Below are positions 11,660 to 25,203 of a stretch of 64,000 bases of DNA, one piece after another. The notes below the pieces were generated by a model, which was given only the letters and a program-made list of their open reading frames with translations, did no database searches and was not told where the DNA came from. The position numbers and the translations under genes were made by a program. Positions within the stretch are counted from its first letter, which is position 1, and each line of letters opens with the position of its first letter. Origin of the DNA: Coriaria nepalensis (Eukaryota; Streptophyta; Magnoliopsida; Cucurbitales; Coriariaceae); NCBI GenBank assembly GCA_027186245.1, contig CP114482.1, forward strand, positions 27,237,209 to 27,301,208. Reading direction: 5' to 3'.

Positions 11660-14600
11660 GAAGTGCCTTCAAACAATTTAATGATTGAAATGACTGAGTG
11701 ACATGCTTTTTAACGCTAAAATAATGCATTGTTGTCTTCAATAGATTAATTACAACTTATGTACGAAAATAATGTGTGAAGGGCAAAAATAGAATTCGTT
11801 CGAATTAATTTAGAATGATTTAATGACTAGAAGAGACTCAATGACATGACTTTAAGCCTAAACTAACGCATTGTTGCCTTCGATAGATAAACTGCAAGTT
11901 ACGCACGAAAGGCATGTTTAAAGGCCGAATTTCGTTCGAAGTGATTTAGAATGATTTACTGACTAAAAGAGACGCAAAAATATGACTTTAAGGCTAAAAA
12001 AATGCATAGTTGCCATCAATAGATCAATTGCAAGTTATGCATGAAAGTCGCGTTTTAAAAGCAAAAGGAGAATTGGTTCGAAGTGCGTTCAAACAATTTA
12101 ATGATTGAAAAGACTGAGTGATATGCTTTTTAATGCTAAAATTATGCATTGTTGTCTTTAATAGATTAATTACAAGTTACGTAAGAAAATAATGTTTGAA
12201 GGGCAAAAATAGAATTCGTTCGAATTAATTTAGAATGATTCAATGACTAGAAGAGACTCAATGACATGACTTTAAGGCTAAACAAATGCATTGTTGCCTT
12301 CAGTAGATCAACTGCAAGTTACGCACGAAAGTCATGTTTAAAGGCCGAATTTCGTTCGAAGTGATTTAGAATGATTTACTGACTAAAAGAGACGCAAAAA
12401 TATGACTTTAAGGCTAAAAAAATGCATAGTTGCCATCAATAGATCAATTGCAAGTTATGCATGAAAGTCGCGTTTTAAATGCAAAAGGAGAATTGGTTCG
12501 AAGTGCGTTCAAACAATTTAATGATTGAAAAGACTGAGTGATATGCTTTTTAATGCTAAAATTATGCATTGTTGTCTTTAATAGATTAATTACAAGTTAC
12601 GTAAGAAAATAATGTTTGAAGGGCAAAAATAGAATTCGTTCGAATTAATTTAGAATGATTCAATGACTAGAAGAGACTCAAGGACATGACTTTAAGGCTA
12701 AACAAATGCATTGTTGCCTTCAGTAGATCAACTGCAAGTTACGCACGAAAGTCATGTTTAAAGGCCGAATTTCGTTCGAAGTGATTTAGAATGATTTACT
12801 GACTAAAAGAGACGCAAAAATATGACTTTAAGGCTAAAAAAATGCATAGTTGCCATCAATAGATCAATTGCAAGTTATGCATGAAAGTCGCGTTTTAGAT
12901 GCAAAAGGAGAATTGGTTCGAAGTGCGTTCAAACAATTTAATGATTGAAAAGACTGAGTGATGTGCTTTTTAATGCTAAAATTATGCATTGTTCTCTTCA
13001 ATAGATTAATTACAAGTTACGTAAGAAAATAATGTTTGAAGGGCAAAAATTGAATTCGTTCGAATTAATTTAGAATGATTTAATGACTAGAAGAGACTCA
13101 ATGACATGACTTTCAAGCTAAGCAAATGCATTGTTGCCTTCAATATATCAACTGCAAGTTACGCACGAAATTCATGTTTAAAAGCCGAATTTCGTTCGAA
13201 GTGATTTAGAATGATTTACTGACTAAAAGAGACGCAAAAATATGACTTTAAGGCTAAAAAAATGCATAGTTGCCATCAATAGATCAATTGCAAGTTATGC
13301 ATGAAAGTCGCATTCTAAATGCAAAAAGAGAATTGGTTCGAAGTGCCTTCAAACAATTTAATGATTGAAAAGACTGAGTGATATGCTTTTTAATGCTAAA
13401 ATTATGCATTGTTGTCTTCAATAGATTAATTACAAGTTACGTAAGAAAATAATGTTTGAAGGGCAAAAATTGAATTCGTTCGAATTAATTTAGAATGATT
13501 TAATGACTAGAAGAGACTCAATGACATGACTTTCAGGGTAAACAAATGCATTGTTGCCTTCAATAGATCAACTGCAAGTTACGCACGAAATTCATGTTTA
13601 AAGGCCGAATTTCGTTCGAAGTGATTTAGAATGATTTACTGACTAAAAGAGACGCAAAAATATGACTTTAAGGCTAAAAAAATGCATAGTTGCCATCAAT
13701 AGATCAATTACAAGTTATGCATGAAAGTCGCGTTCTAAATGCAAAAAGAGAATTGGTTCGAAGTGCCTTCAAACAATTTAATGATTGAAATGACTGAGTG
13801 ACATGCTCTTTAACGCTAATATAATGCATTGTTGTCTTCAATAGATTAATTACAAGTTATGTACGAAAATAATGTTTGAAGGGCAAAAATAGAATTCGTT
13901 CGAATTAATTTAGAATGATTTAATGACTAGAAGAGACTCAATGACATGACTTTAAGCCTAAACTAACGCATTGTTGCCTTCAATAGATAAACTGCAAGTT
14001 ACGCACGAAAGTCATGTTTAAAGGCCGAATTTCGTTCGAAGTGATTTAGAATGATTTACTGAGTAAAAGAGACGCAAAAATATGACTTTAAGGCTAAAAA
14101 AATGCATAGTTGCCATCAATAGATCAATTGCAAGTTATGCATGAAAGTCGCGTTTTAAATGCAAAAGGAGAATTGGTTCGAAGTGCGTTCAAACAATTTA
14201 ATGATTGAAAAGACTGAGTGATGTGCTTTTTAATGCTAAAATTATGCATTGTTCTCTTCAATAGATTAATTACAAGTTACGTAAGAAAATAATGTTTGAA
14301 GGGCAAAAATTGAATTCGTTCGAATTAATTTAGAATGATTTAATGACTGGAAGAGACTCAATGACATGACTTTCAGGCTAAACAAATGCATTGTTGCCTT
14401 CAATAGATCAACTGCAAGTTACGCACGAAATTCATGTTTAAAGGCCGAATTTCGTTCGAAGTGATTTAGAATGATTTACTGACTAAAAGAGACGCAAAAA
14501 TATGACTTTAAGGCTAAAAAAATGCATAGTTGCCATCAATAGATCAATTGCAAGTTATGCATGAAAGTCGCGTTTTAAATGCAAAAGGAGAATTGGTTCG

Positions 14601-15578
14601 AAGTGCGTTCAAACAATTTAATGATTGAAAAGACTGAGTGATATGCTTTTTAATGCTAAAATTATGCATTGTTGTCTTTAATAGATTAATTACAAGTTAC
14701 GTAAGAAAATAATGTTTGAAGGGCAAAAATAGAATTCATTCGAATTAATTTAGAATGATTCAATGACTAGAACAGACTCAATGACATGACTTTAAGGCTA
14801 AACAAATGCATTGTTGCCTTCAGTAGATCAACTGCAAGTTACGCACGAAAGTCATGTTTAAAGGCCGAATTTCGTTCGAAGTGATTTAGAATGATTTACT
14901 GACTAAAAGAGACGCAAAAATATGACTTTAAGGCTAAAAAAATGCATAGTTGCCATCAATAGATCAATTGCAAGTTATGCATGAAAGTCGCGTTTTAAAT
15001 GCAAAAGGAGAATTGGTTCAAAGTGCGTTCAAACAATTTAATGATTGAAAAGACTGAGTGATGTGCTTTTTAATGCTAAAATTATGCATTGTTCTCTTCA
15101 ATAGATTAATTACACGTTACGTAAGAAAATAATGTTTGAAGGGCAAAAATTGAATTCGTTCGAATTAATTTAGAATGATTTAATGACTAGAAGAGACTCA
15201 ATGACATGACTTTCAGGCTAAACAAATGCATTGTTGCCTTCAATAGATCAACTGCAAGTTACGCACGAAATTCATGTTTAAAGCCCGAATTTCGTTCGAA
15301 GTCATTTAGAATGATTTACTGACTAAAAGAGACGCAAAAATATGACTTTAAGGCTAAAAAAATGCATAGTTGCCATCAATAGATCAATTGCAAGTTATGC
15401 ATGAAAGTCGCGTTTTAAATGCAAAAGGAGAATTGGTTCGAAGTGCGTTCAAACAATTTAATGATTGAAAAGACTGAGTGATGTGCTTTTTAATGCTAAA
15501 ATTATGCATTGTTCTCTTCAATAGATTAATTACAAGTTACGTAAGAAAATAATGTTTGAAGGGCAAAAATTGAATTCA
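11660..15578. repeat. Mixed unit subtypes between two block duplications
   Basis: These are regular 420-bp units of interleaved subtypes with no single block period. Units at 12181 and 12601 are near-identical neighbours (for example atgacatgac against aggacatgac). The subtype with tttaagccta aactaacgca occurs at 11851 and 13951, 2100 bp apart, and again near 18151 and 22351. Units from 13021, 14281, 15121 and 15541 carry tttcaggcta or a close variant. No non-satellite sequence is visible. Confidence 0.85.
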
Positions 15579-18500
15579 TTCGAATTAATTTAGAATGATT
15601 TAATGACTAGAAGAGACTCAATGACATGACTTTCAGGCTAAACAAATGCATTGTTGCCTTCAATAGATCAACTGCAAGTTACGCACGAAATTCATGTTTA
15701 AAGGCCGAATTTCGTTCGAAGTGATTTAGAATGATTTACTGACTAAAAGAGACGCAAAAATATGACTTTAAGGCTAAAAAAATGCATAGTTGCCATCAAT
15801 AGATCAATTACAAGTTATGCATGAAAGTCGCGTTCTAAATGCAAAAAGAGAATTTGTTCGAAGTGCCTTCAAACAATTTAATGATTGACAAGACTGAGTG
15901 ATATGCTTTTTAATGCTAAAATTATGCATTGTTGTCTTCAATAGATTAATTACAAGTTACGTAAGAAAATAATGTTTGAAGGGCAAAAATTGAATTCGTT
16001 CGAATTAATTTAGAATGATTTAATGACTAGAAGAGACTCAATGACATGACTTTCAGGCTAAACAAATGCATTGTTGCCTTCAATAGATCAACTGCAAGTT
16101 ACGCACGAAATTCATGTTTAAAGGCCGAATTTCGTTCGAAGTGATTTATAATGATTTACTGACTAAAAGAGACGCAAAAATATGACTTTAAGGCTAAAAA
16201 AATGCATAGTTGCCATCAATAGATCAATTACAAGTTATGCATGAAAGTCGTGTTCTAAATGCAAAAAGAGAATTGGTTCGAAGTGCGTTCAAACAATTTA
16301 ATGATTGAAAAGACTGAGTGATATGCTTTTTAATGCTAAAATTATGCATTGTTGTCTTCAATAGATTAATTACAAGTTACGTAAGAAAATAATGTTTGAA
16401 GGGCAAAAATAGAATTCGTTCGAATTAATTTAGAATGATTTAATGACTAGAAGAGACTCAATGACATGACTTTAAGGCTGAACAAATGCATTGTTGCCTT
16501 CATTAGATCAACTACAAGTTACGCACGAAAGTCATGTTTAAAGGCCGAATTTCGTTTGAAGTGGTTTAGAATGATTTACTGACTAAAAGAGACGCAAAAA
16601 TATGACTTTAAGGCTAAAAAAATGCATAGTTGCCATCAATAGATCAATTGCAAGTTATGCATGAAAGTCGCGTTTTAAATGCAAAAGGAGAATTGGTTCG
16701 AAGTGCGTTCAAACAATTTAATTACTGAAAAGACTGAGTGATATGCTTTTTAATGCTAAAATTATGCATTGTTGTCTTCAATAGATTAATTACAAGTTAC
16801 GTAGGTAAATAATGTTTGAAGGGCAAAAATAGAATTCGTTCGAATTAATTTAGAATGATTTAATGACTAGAAGAGACTCAATGACATGACTTTAAGGCTA
16901 AACAAATGCATTGTTGCCTGCAATAGATCAACTGCAAGTTACGCACGAAAGTCATGTTTAAAGGCCGAATTTCGTTCGAAGTGATTTAGAATGATTTACT
17001 GACTAAAAGAGACGCAAAAATATGACTTTAAGGCTAAAAAAATGCATAGTTGCCATCAATAGATCAATTACAAGTTATGCATGAAAGTCGCGTTCTAAAT
17101 GAAAAAAGAGAATTGGTTCGAAGTGCGTTCAAACAATTTAATGATTGAAAAGACTGAGTGATATGCTTTTTAATGCTAAAATTATGCATTGTTGTCTTCA
17201 ATAGATTAATTACAAGTTACGTAAGAAAATAATGTTTGAAGGGCAAAAATAGAATTCGTTCGAATTAATATAGAATGATTTAATGACTAGAAGAGACTCA
17301 ATGACATGACTTTAAGGCTGAACAAATGCATTGTTGCCTTCATTAGATCAACTACAAGTTACGCACGAAAGTCATGTTTAAAGGCCGAATTTCGTTTGAA
17401 GTGATTTAGAATGATTTACTGACTAAAAGAGACGCAAAAATATGACTTTAAGGCTAAAAAAATGCATAGTTGCCATCAATAGATCAATTGCAAGTTATGC
17501 ATGACAGTCGCGTTTTAAATGCAAAAGGAGAATTGGTTCGAAGTGCGTTCAAACAATTTAATGACTGAAAAGACTGAGTGATATGCTTTTTAATGCTAAA
17601 ATTATGCATTGTTGTCTTCAATAGATTAATTACAAGTTACGTAGGAAAATAATGTTTGAAGGGCAAAAATAGAATTCGTTCGAATTAATTTAGAATGATT
17701 TAATGACAAGAAGAGACTCAATGACATGACCTTAAGGCTAAACAAATGCATTGTTGCCTGCAATAGATCAACTGCAAGTTACGCACGAAAGTCATGTTTA
17801 AAGGCCGAATTTCGTTCGAAGTGATTTAGAATGATTTACTGACTAAAAGAGACGCAAAAATATGACTTTAAGGCTAAAAAAATGCATAGTTGCCATTAAT
17901 AGATCAATTGCAAGTTATGCATGAAAGTCGCGTTTTAAATGCAAAAGGAGAATTGGTTCGAAGTGCCTTCAAACAATTTAATGATTGAAATGACTGAGTG
18001 ATATGCTTTTTAACGCTAAAATAATGCATTGTTGTCTTCAATAGATTAATTACAAGTTATGTACGAAAATAATGTTTGAAGGGCAAAAATAGAATTCGTT
18101 CGAATTAATTTAGAATGATTTAATGACTTGAAGAGACACAATGACATGACTTTAAGCCTAAACTAACGCATTGTTGCCTTCAATAGATAAACTGCAAGTT
18201 ATGCACGAAAGTCATGTTTAAAGGCTGAATTTCATTCGAAGTGATTCAGAATAATTTACTGACTAAAAGAGATGCAAAAATATGACTTTAAGGCTAAAAA
18301 AATGCATAGTTGCCATCAATAGATCAATTGCAAGTTATGCATGAAAGTCGCATTTTAAATGCAAAAGGCGAATTGGTTCGGAGTGCGTTCAAACAATTTA
18401 ATGATTGAAATGACTGAGTGATATGCTTTTTAACGCTATAATAATGCATTGTTGTCTTCAATAGATTAATTACAAGTTATGTACGAAAATATCGTTTGAA

Positions 18501-19778
18501 GGGCAAAAATAGAATTCGTTCGAATTAATTTAGAATGATTTAATGACTAGAAGAGACTCAATGACATGACTTTAAGCCTAAACAAATGCATTGTTGCCTT
18601 CAATAGATCAACTGCAAGTTATGCACGAAAGTCATGTTTAAAGGCCGAATTTCGTTCGAAGTGATTTAGAATGATTTACAGACTGAAAGAGACGCAAAAA
18701 TATGACTTTAAGGCTAAAAAAATGCATAGTTGCCATCAATAGATCAATTGCAAGTTATGCATGAAAGTCGCGTTTTAAATGCAAAAGGAGAATTGGTTCG
18801 AAGTGCGTTCAAACAATTTAATGACTGAAAAGACTGAGTGATATGCTTTTTAATGCTAAAATTCTGCATTGTTGTCTTCAATAGATTAATTACAAGTTAC
18901 GTAAGAAAATAATGTTTGAAGGGCAAAAATAGAATTCGTTCGAATTAATTTAGAATGATTTAATGACTAGAAGAGACTCAATGACATGACTTTAAGGCTA
19001 AACAAATGCATTGTTGCCTGCAATAGATCAACTGCAAGTTACGCACGAAAGTCATGTTTAAAGGCCGAATTTCGTTCGAAGTGATTTAGAATGATTTACT
19101 GACAAAAAGAGACGCAAAAATATGACTTTAAGGCTAAAAAAATGCATAGTTGCCATCAATAGATCAATTGCAAGTTATGCATGAAAGTCGCGTTCTAAAT
19201 GCAAAAAGAGAATTGGTTCGAAGTGCGTTCGAACAATTTAATGATTGAAAAGAGTGAGTCATATGCTTTTTAACGCTAAAATAATGGATTGTTGTCTTCA
19301 AGAGATTAATTACAAGTTATGTAAGAAAATAATGTTTGAAGAGCAAAAATTGAATTCGTTCGAATTAATTTAGACTGATTTAATGACTAGAAGTGACTCA
19401 ATGACATGACTTTAAGGCTAAACAAATGCATTGTTGCCTTCAATAGATCAACTGCAAGTTACGCACGAAAGTCATGTTTAAAGGCCGAATTTCATTCGAA
19501 GTGATTCAGAATGATTTACTGACAAAAAGAGACGCAAAAATATGACTTTAAGGCTAAAAAAATGCATAGTTGCCATCAATAGATCAATTGCAAGTTATGC
19601 ATGAAAGTCGCGTTTTAAATGCAAAAGGAGAATTGGTTCGGAGTGCGTTCAAACAATTTAATGATTGAAATGACTGAGTGATATGCTTTTTAACGCTATA
19701 ATAATGCATTGTTGTCTTCAATAGATTAATTACAAGTTATGTACGAAAATATCGTTTGAAGGGCAAAAATAGAATTCG
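15579..19778. repeat. 4200-bp higher-order block, copy 1 (ten units)
   Basis: Ten consecutive units are repeated at exactly 4200 bp. Markers include aatttgttcg with gattgacaag (15851 and 20051), tttataatga (16145 and 20345), gtaggtaaat (16801 and 21001), aattaatata (17261 and 21461) and atcgtttgaa (18491 and 22691). Left of 15579 the copies differ. I noted at least eight substitutions between copies, for example gtggtttaga at 16561 against gtgatttaga at 20761, and no indels. That is very roughly 99.8% identity by eye, indicating a recent event. Confidence 0.92.
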
Positions 19779-22700
19779 TTCGAATTAATTTAGAATGATT
19801 TAATGACTAGAAGAGACTCAATGACATGACTTTCAGGCTAAACAAATGCATTGTTGCCTTCAATAGATCAACTGCAAGTTACGCACGAAATTCATGTTTA
19901 AAGGCCGAATTTCGTTCGAAGTGATTTAGAATGATTTACTGACTAAAAGAGACGCAAAAATATGACTTTAAGGCTAAAAAAATGCATAGTTGCCATCAAT
20001 AGATCAATTACAAGTTATGCATGAAAGTCGCGTTCTAAATGCAAAAAGAGAATTTGTTCGAAGTGCCTTCAAACAATTTAATGATTGACAAGACTGAGTG
20101 ATATGCTTTTTAATGCCAAAATTATGCATTGTTGTCTTCAATAGATTAATTACAAGTTACGTAAGAAAATAATGTTTGAAGGGCAAAAATTGAATTCGTT
20201 CGAATTAATTTAGAATGATTTAATGACTAGAAGAGACTCAATGACATGACTTTCAGGCTAAACAAATGCATTGTTGCCTTCAATAGATCAACTGCAAGTT
20301 ACGCACGAAATTCATGTTTAAAGGCCGAATTTCGTTCGAAGTGATTTATAATGATTTACTGACTAAAAGAGACGCAAAAATATGACTTTAAGGCTAAAAA
20401 AATGCATAGTTGCCATCAATAGATCAATTACAAGTTATGCATGAAAGTCGTGTTCTAAATGCAAAAAGAGAATTGGTTCGAAGTGCGTTCAAACAATTTA
20501 ATGATTGAAAAGACTGAGTGATATGCTTTTTAATGCTAAAATTATGCATTGTTGTCTTCAATAGATTAATTACAAGTTACGTAAGAAAATAATGTTTGAA
20601 GGGCAAAAATAGAATTCGTTCGAATTAATTTAGAATGATTTAATGACTAGAAGAGACTCAATGACATGACTTTAAGGCTGAACAAATGCATTGTTGCCTT
20701 CATTAGATCAACTACAAGTTACGCACGAAAGTCATGTTTAAAGGCCGAATTTCGTTTGAAGTGATTTAGAATGATTTACTGACTAAAAGAGACGCAAAAA
20801 TATGACTTTAAGGCTAAAAAAATGCATAGTTGCCATCAATAGATCAATTGCAAGTTATGCATGAAAGTCGCGTTTTAAATGCAAAAGGAGAATTGGTTCG
20901 AAGTGCGTTCAAACAATTTAATTACTGAAAAGACTGAGTGATATGCTTTTTAATGCTAAAATTATGCATTGTTGTCTTCAATAGATTAATTACAAGTTAC
21001 GTAGGTAAATAATGTTTGAAGGGCAAAAATAGAATTCGTTCGAATTAATTTAGAATGATTTAATGACTAGAAGAGACTCAATGACATGACTTTAAGGCTA
21101 AACAAATGCATTGTTGCCTGCAATAGATCAACTGCAAGTTACGCACGAAAGTCATGTTTAAAGGCCGAATTTCGTTCGAAGTGATTTAGAATGATTTACT
21201 GACTAAAAGAGACGCAAAAATATGACTTTAAGGCTAAAAAAATGCATAGTTGCCATCAATAGATCAATTACAAGTTATGCATGAAAGTCGCGTTCTAAAT
21301 GAAAAAAGAGAATTGGTTCGAAGTGCGTTCAAACAATTTAATGATTGAAAAGACTGAGTGATATGCTTTTTAATGCTAAAATTATGCATTGTTGTCTTCA
21401 ATAGATTAATTACAAGTTACGTAAGAAAATAATGTTTGAAGGGCAAAAATAGAATTCGTTCGAATTAATATAGAATGATTTAATGACTAGAAGAGACTCA
21501 ATGACATGACTTTAAGGCTGAACAAATGCATTGTTGCCTTCATTAGATCAACTACAAGTTACGCACGAAAGTCATGTTTAAAGGCCGAATTTCGTTTGAA
21601 GTGATTTAGAATGATTTACTGACTAAAAGAGACGCAAAAATATGACTTTAAGGCTAAAAAAATGCATAGTTGCCATCAATAGATCAATTGCAAGTTATGC
21701 TTGACAGTCGCGTTTTAAATGCAAAAGAAGAATTGGTTCGAAGTGCGTTCAAACAATTTAATGACTGAAAAGACTGAGTGATATGCTTTTTAATGCTAAA
21801 ATTATGCATTGTTGTCTTCAATAGATTAATTACAAGTTACGTAGGAAAATAATGTTTGAAGGGCAAAAATAGAATTCGTTCGAATTAATTTAGAATGATT
21901 TAATGACAAGAAGAGACTCAATGACATGACCTTAAGGCTAAACAAATGCATTGTTGCCTGCAATAGATCAACTGCAAGTTACGCACGAAAGTCATGTTTA
22001 AAGGCCGAATTTCGTTCGAAGTGATTTAGAATGATTTACTGACTAAAAGAGACGCAAAAATATGACTTTAAGGCTAAAAAAATGCATAGTTGCCATTAAT
22101 AGATCAATTGCAAGTTATGCATGAAAGTCGCGTTTTAAATGCAAAAGGAGAATTGGTTCGAAGTGCGTTCAAACAATTTAATGATTGAAATGACTGAGTG
22201 ATATGCTTTTTAACGCTAAAATAATGCATTGTTGTCTTCAATAGATTAATTACAAGTTATGTACGAAAATAATGTTTGAAGGGCAAAAATAGAATTCGTT
22301 CGAATTAATTTAGAATGATTTAATGACTTGAAGAGACACAATGACATGACTTTAAGCCTAAACTAACGCATTGTTGCCTTCAATAGATAAACTGCAAGTT
22401 ATGCACGAAAGTCATGTTTAAAGGCTGAATTTCATTCGAAGTGATTCAGAATAATTTACTGACTAAAAGAGATGCAAAAATATGACTTTAAGGCTAAAAA
22501 AATGCATAGTTGCCATCAATAGATCAATTGCAAGTTATGCATGAAAGTCGCGTTTTAAATGCAAAAGGAGAATTGGTTCGGAGTGCGTTCAAACAATTTA
22601 ATGATTGAAATGACTGAGTGATATGCTTTTTAACGCTATAATAATGCATTGTTGTCTTCAATAGATTAATTACAAGTTATGTACGAAAATATCGTTTGAA

Positions 22701-24032
22701 GGGCAAAAATAGAATTCGTTCGAATTAATTTAGAATGATTTAATGACTAGAAGAGACTCAATGACATGACTTTAAGCCTAAACAAATGCATTGTTGCCTT
22801 CAATAGATCAACTGCAAGTTATGCACGAAAGTCATGTTTAAAGGCCGAATTTCGTTCGAAGTGATTTAGAATGATTTACAGACTGAAAGAGACGCAAAAA
22901 TATGACTTTAAGGCTAAAAAAATGCATAGTTGCCATCAATAGATCAATTGCAAGTTATGCATGAAAGTCGCGTTTTAAATGCAAAAGGAGAATTGGTTCG
23001 AAGTGCGTTCAAACAATTTAATGACTGAAAAGACTGAGTGATATGCTTTTTAATGCTAAAATTCTGCATTGTTGTCTTCAATAGATTAATTACAAGTTAC
23101 GTAAGAAAATAATGTTTGAAGGGCAAAAATAGAATTCGTTCGAATTAATTTAGAATGATTTAATGACTAGAAGAGACTCAATGACATGACTTTAAGGCTA
23201 AACAAATGCATTGTTGCCTGCAATAGATCAACTGCAAGTTACGCACGAAAGTCATGTTTAAAGGCCGAATTTCGTTCGAAGTGATTTAGAATGATTTACT
23301 GACAAAAAGAGACGCAAAAATATGACTTTAAGGCTAAAAAAATGCATAGTTGCCATCAATAGATCAATTGCAAGTTATGCATGAAAGTCGCGTTCTAAAT
23401 GCAAAAAGAGAATTGGTTCGAAGTGCGTTCGAACAATTTAATGATTGAAAAGACTGAGTCATATGCTTTTTAACGCTAAAATAATGGATTGTTGTCTTCA
23501 AGAGATTAATTACAAGTTATGTAAGAAAATAATGTTTGAAGAGCAAAAATTGAATTCGTTCGAATTAATTTAGACTGATTTAATGACTAGAAGTGACTCA
23601 ATGACATGACTTTAAGGCTAAACAAATGCATTGTTGCCTTCAATAGATCAACTGCAAGTTACGCACGAAAGTCATGTTTAAAGGCCGAATTTCATTCGAA
23701 GTGATTCAGAATGATTTACTGACAAAAAGAGACGCAAAAATATGACTTTAAGGCTAAAAAAATGCATAGTTGCCATCAATAGATCAATTGCAAGTTATGC
23801 ATGAAAGTCGCGTTTTAAATGCAAAAGGAGAATTGGTTCGGAGTGCGTTCAAACAATTTAATGATTGAAATGACTGAGTGATATGCTTTTTAACGCTATA
23901 ATAATGCATTGTTGTCTTCAATAGATTAATTACAAGTTATGTACGAAAATATCGTTTGAAGGGCAAAAATAGAATTCGTTCGAATTAATTTAGAATGATT
24001 TAATGACTAGAAGAGACTCAATGACATGACTT
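19779..24032. repeat. 4200-bp higher-order block, copy 2 with overrun
   Basis: This is the second ten-unit copy. Similarity to copy 1 continues slightly past one period, to about 24032, where tttaagccta replaces the tttcaggcta found near 19831. The left boundary lies in monomer A, between the subtype-specific first 38 bases of the unit at 19741 and the shared remainder. The block contains the series that was then copied again as the 1260-bp repeat. Confidence 0.92.
22473..23732. repeat. 1260-bp nested block, copy 1 (three units' worth)
   Basis: A three-unit series at the end of the second 4200-bp copy is repeated immediately downstream at a distance of 1260 bp. Markers are gtacgaaaat atcgtttgaa (22681 and 23941), gactgaaaga (22881 and 24141), attctgcatt (23061 and 24321), gagcaaaaat with tagactgatt (23541 and 24801) and gattcagaat. 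I saw no differences between the copies on line-by-line reading. The left edge is where gactaaaaga gatgc (22461) gives way to shared sequence. Confidence 0.9.
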
Positions 24033-25203
24033 TAAGCCTAAACAAATGCATTGTTGCCTTCAATAGATCAACTGCAAGTTATGCACGAAAGTCATGTTTA
24101 AAGGCCGAATTTCGTTCGAAGTGATTTAGAATGATTTACAGACTGAAAGAGACGCAAAAATATGACTTTAAGGCTAAAAAAATGCATAGTTGCCATCAAT
24201 AGATCAATTGCAAGTTATGCATGAAAGTCGCGTTTTAAATGCAAAAGGAGAATTGGTTCGAAGTGCGTTCAAACAATTTAATGACTGAAAAGACTGAGTG
24301 ATATGCTTTTTAATGCTAAAATTCTGCATTGTTGTCTTCAATAGATTAATTACAAGTTACGTAAGAAAATAATGTTTGAAGGGCAAAAATAGAATTCGTT
24401 CGAATTAATTTAGAATGATTTAATGACTAGAAGAGACTCAATGACATGACTTTAAGGCTAAACAAATGCATTGTTGCCTGCAATAGATCAACTGCAAGTT
24501 ACGCACGAAAGTCATGTTTAAAGGCCGAATTTCGTTCGAAGTGATTTAGAATGATTTACTGACAAAAAGAGACGCAAAAATATGACTTTAAGGCTAAAAA
24601 AATGCATAGTTGCCATCAATAGATCAATTGCAAGTTATGCATGAAAGTCGCGTTCTAAATGCAAAAAGAGAATTGGTTCGAAGTGCGTTCGAACAATTTA
24701 ATGATTGAAAAGACTGAGTCATATGCTTTTTAACGCTAAAATAATGGATTGTTGTCTTCAAGAGATTAATTACAAGTTATGTAAGAAAATAATGTTTGAA
24801 GAGCAAAAATTGAATTCGTTCGAATTAATTTAGACTGATTTAATGACTAGAAGTGACTCAATGACATGACTTTAAGGCTAAACAAATGCATTGTTGCCTT
24901 CAATAGATCAACTGCAAGTTACGCACGAAAGTCATGTTTAAAGGCCGAATTTCATTCGAAGTGATTCAGAATGATTTACTGACAAAAAGAGACGCAAAAA
25001 TATGACTTTAAGGCTAAAAAAATGCATAGTTGCCATCAATAGATCAATTGCAAGTTATGCATGAAAGTCGCGTTTTAAATGCAAAAGGAGAATTGGTTCG
25101 GAGTGCGTTCAAACAATTTAATGATTGAAATGACTGAGTGATATGCTTTTTAACGCTATAATAATGCATTGTTGTCTTCAATAGATTAATTACAAGTTAT
25201 GTA
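23733..25203. repeat. 1260-bp nested block, copy 2
   Basis: This is the second tandem copy of the three-unit series, apparently identical to the first. At 25204 it leaves the pattern: the next unit has gtaagaaaat aatg in place of gtacgaaaat atcg. From about 25321 to 25790 the series partly resumes (atgcacgaaa, gactgaaaga, attctgcatt). The first version of this series, at 18481-19740, belongs to the first 4200-bp copy, so the order of events was probably the 4200-bp duplication first and the 1260-bp one later. Confidence 0.88.
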
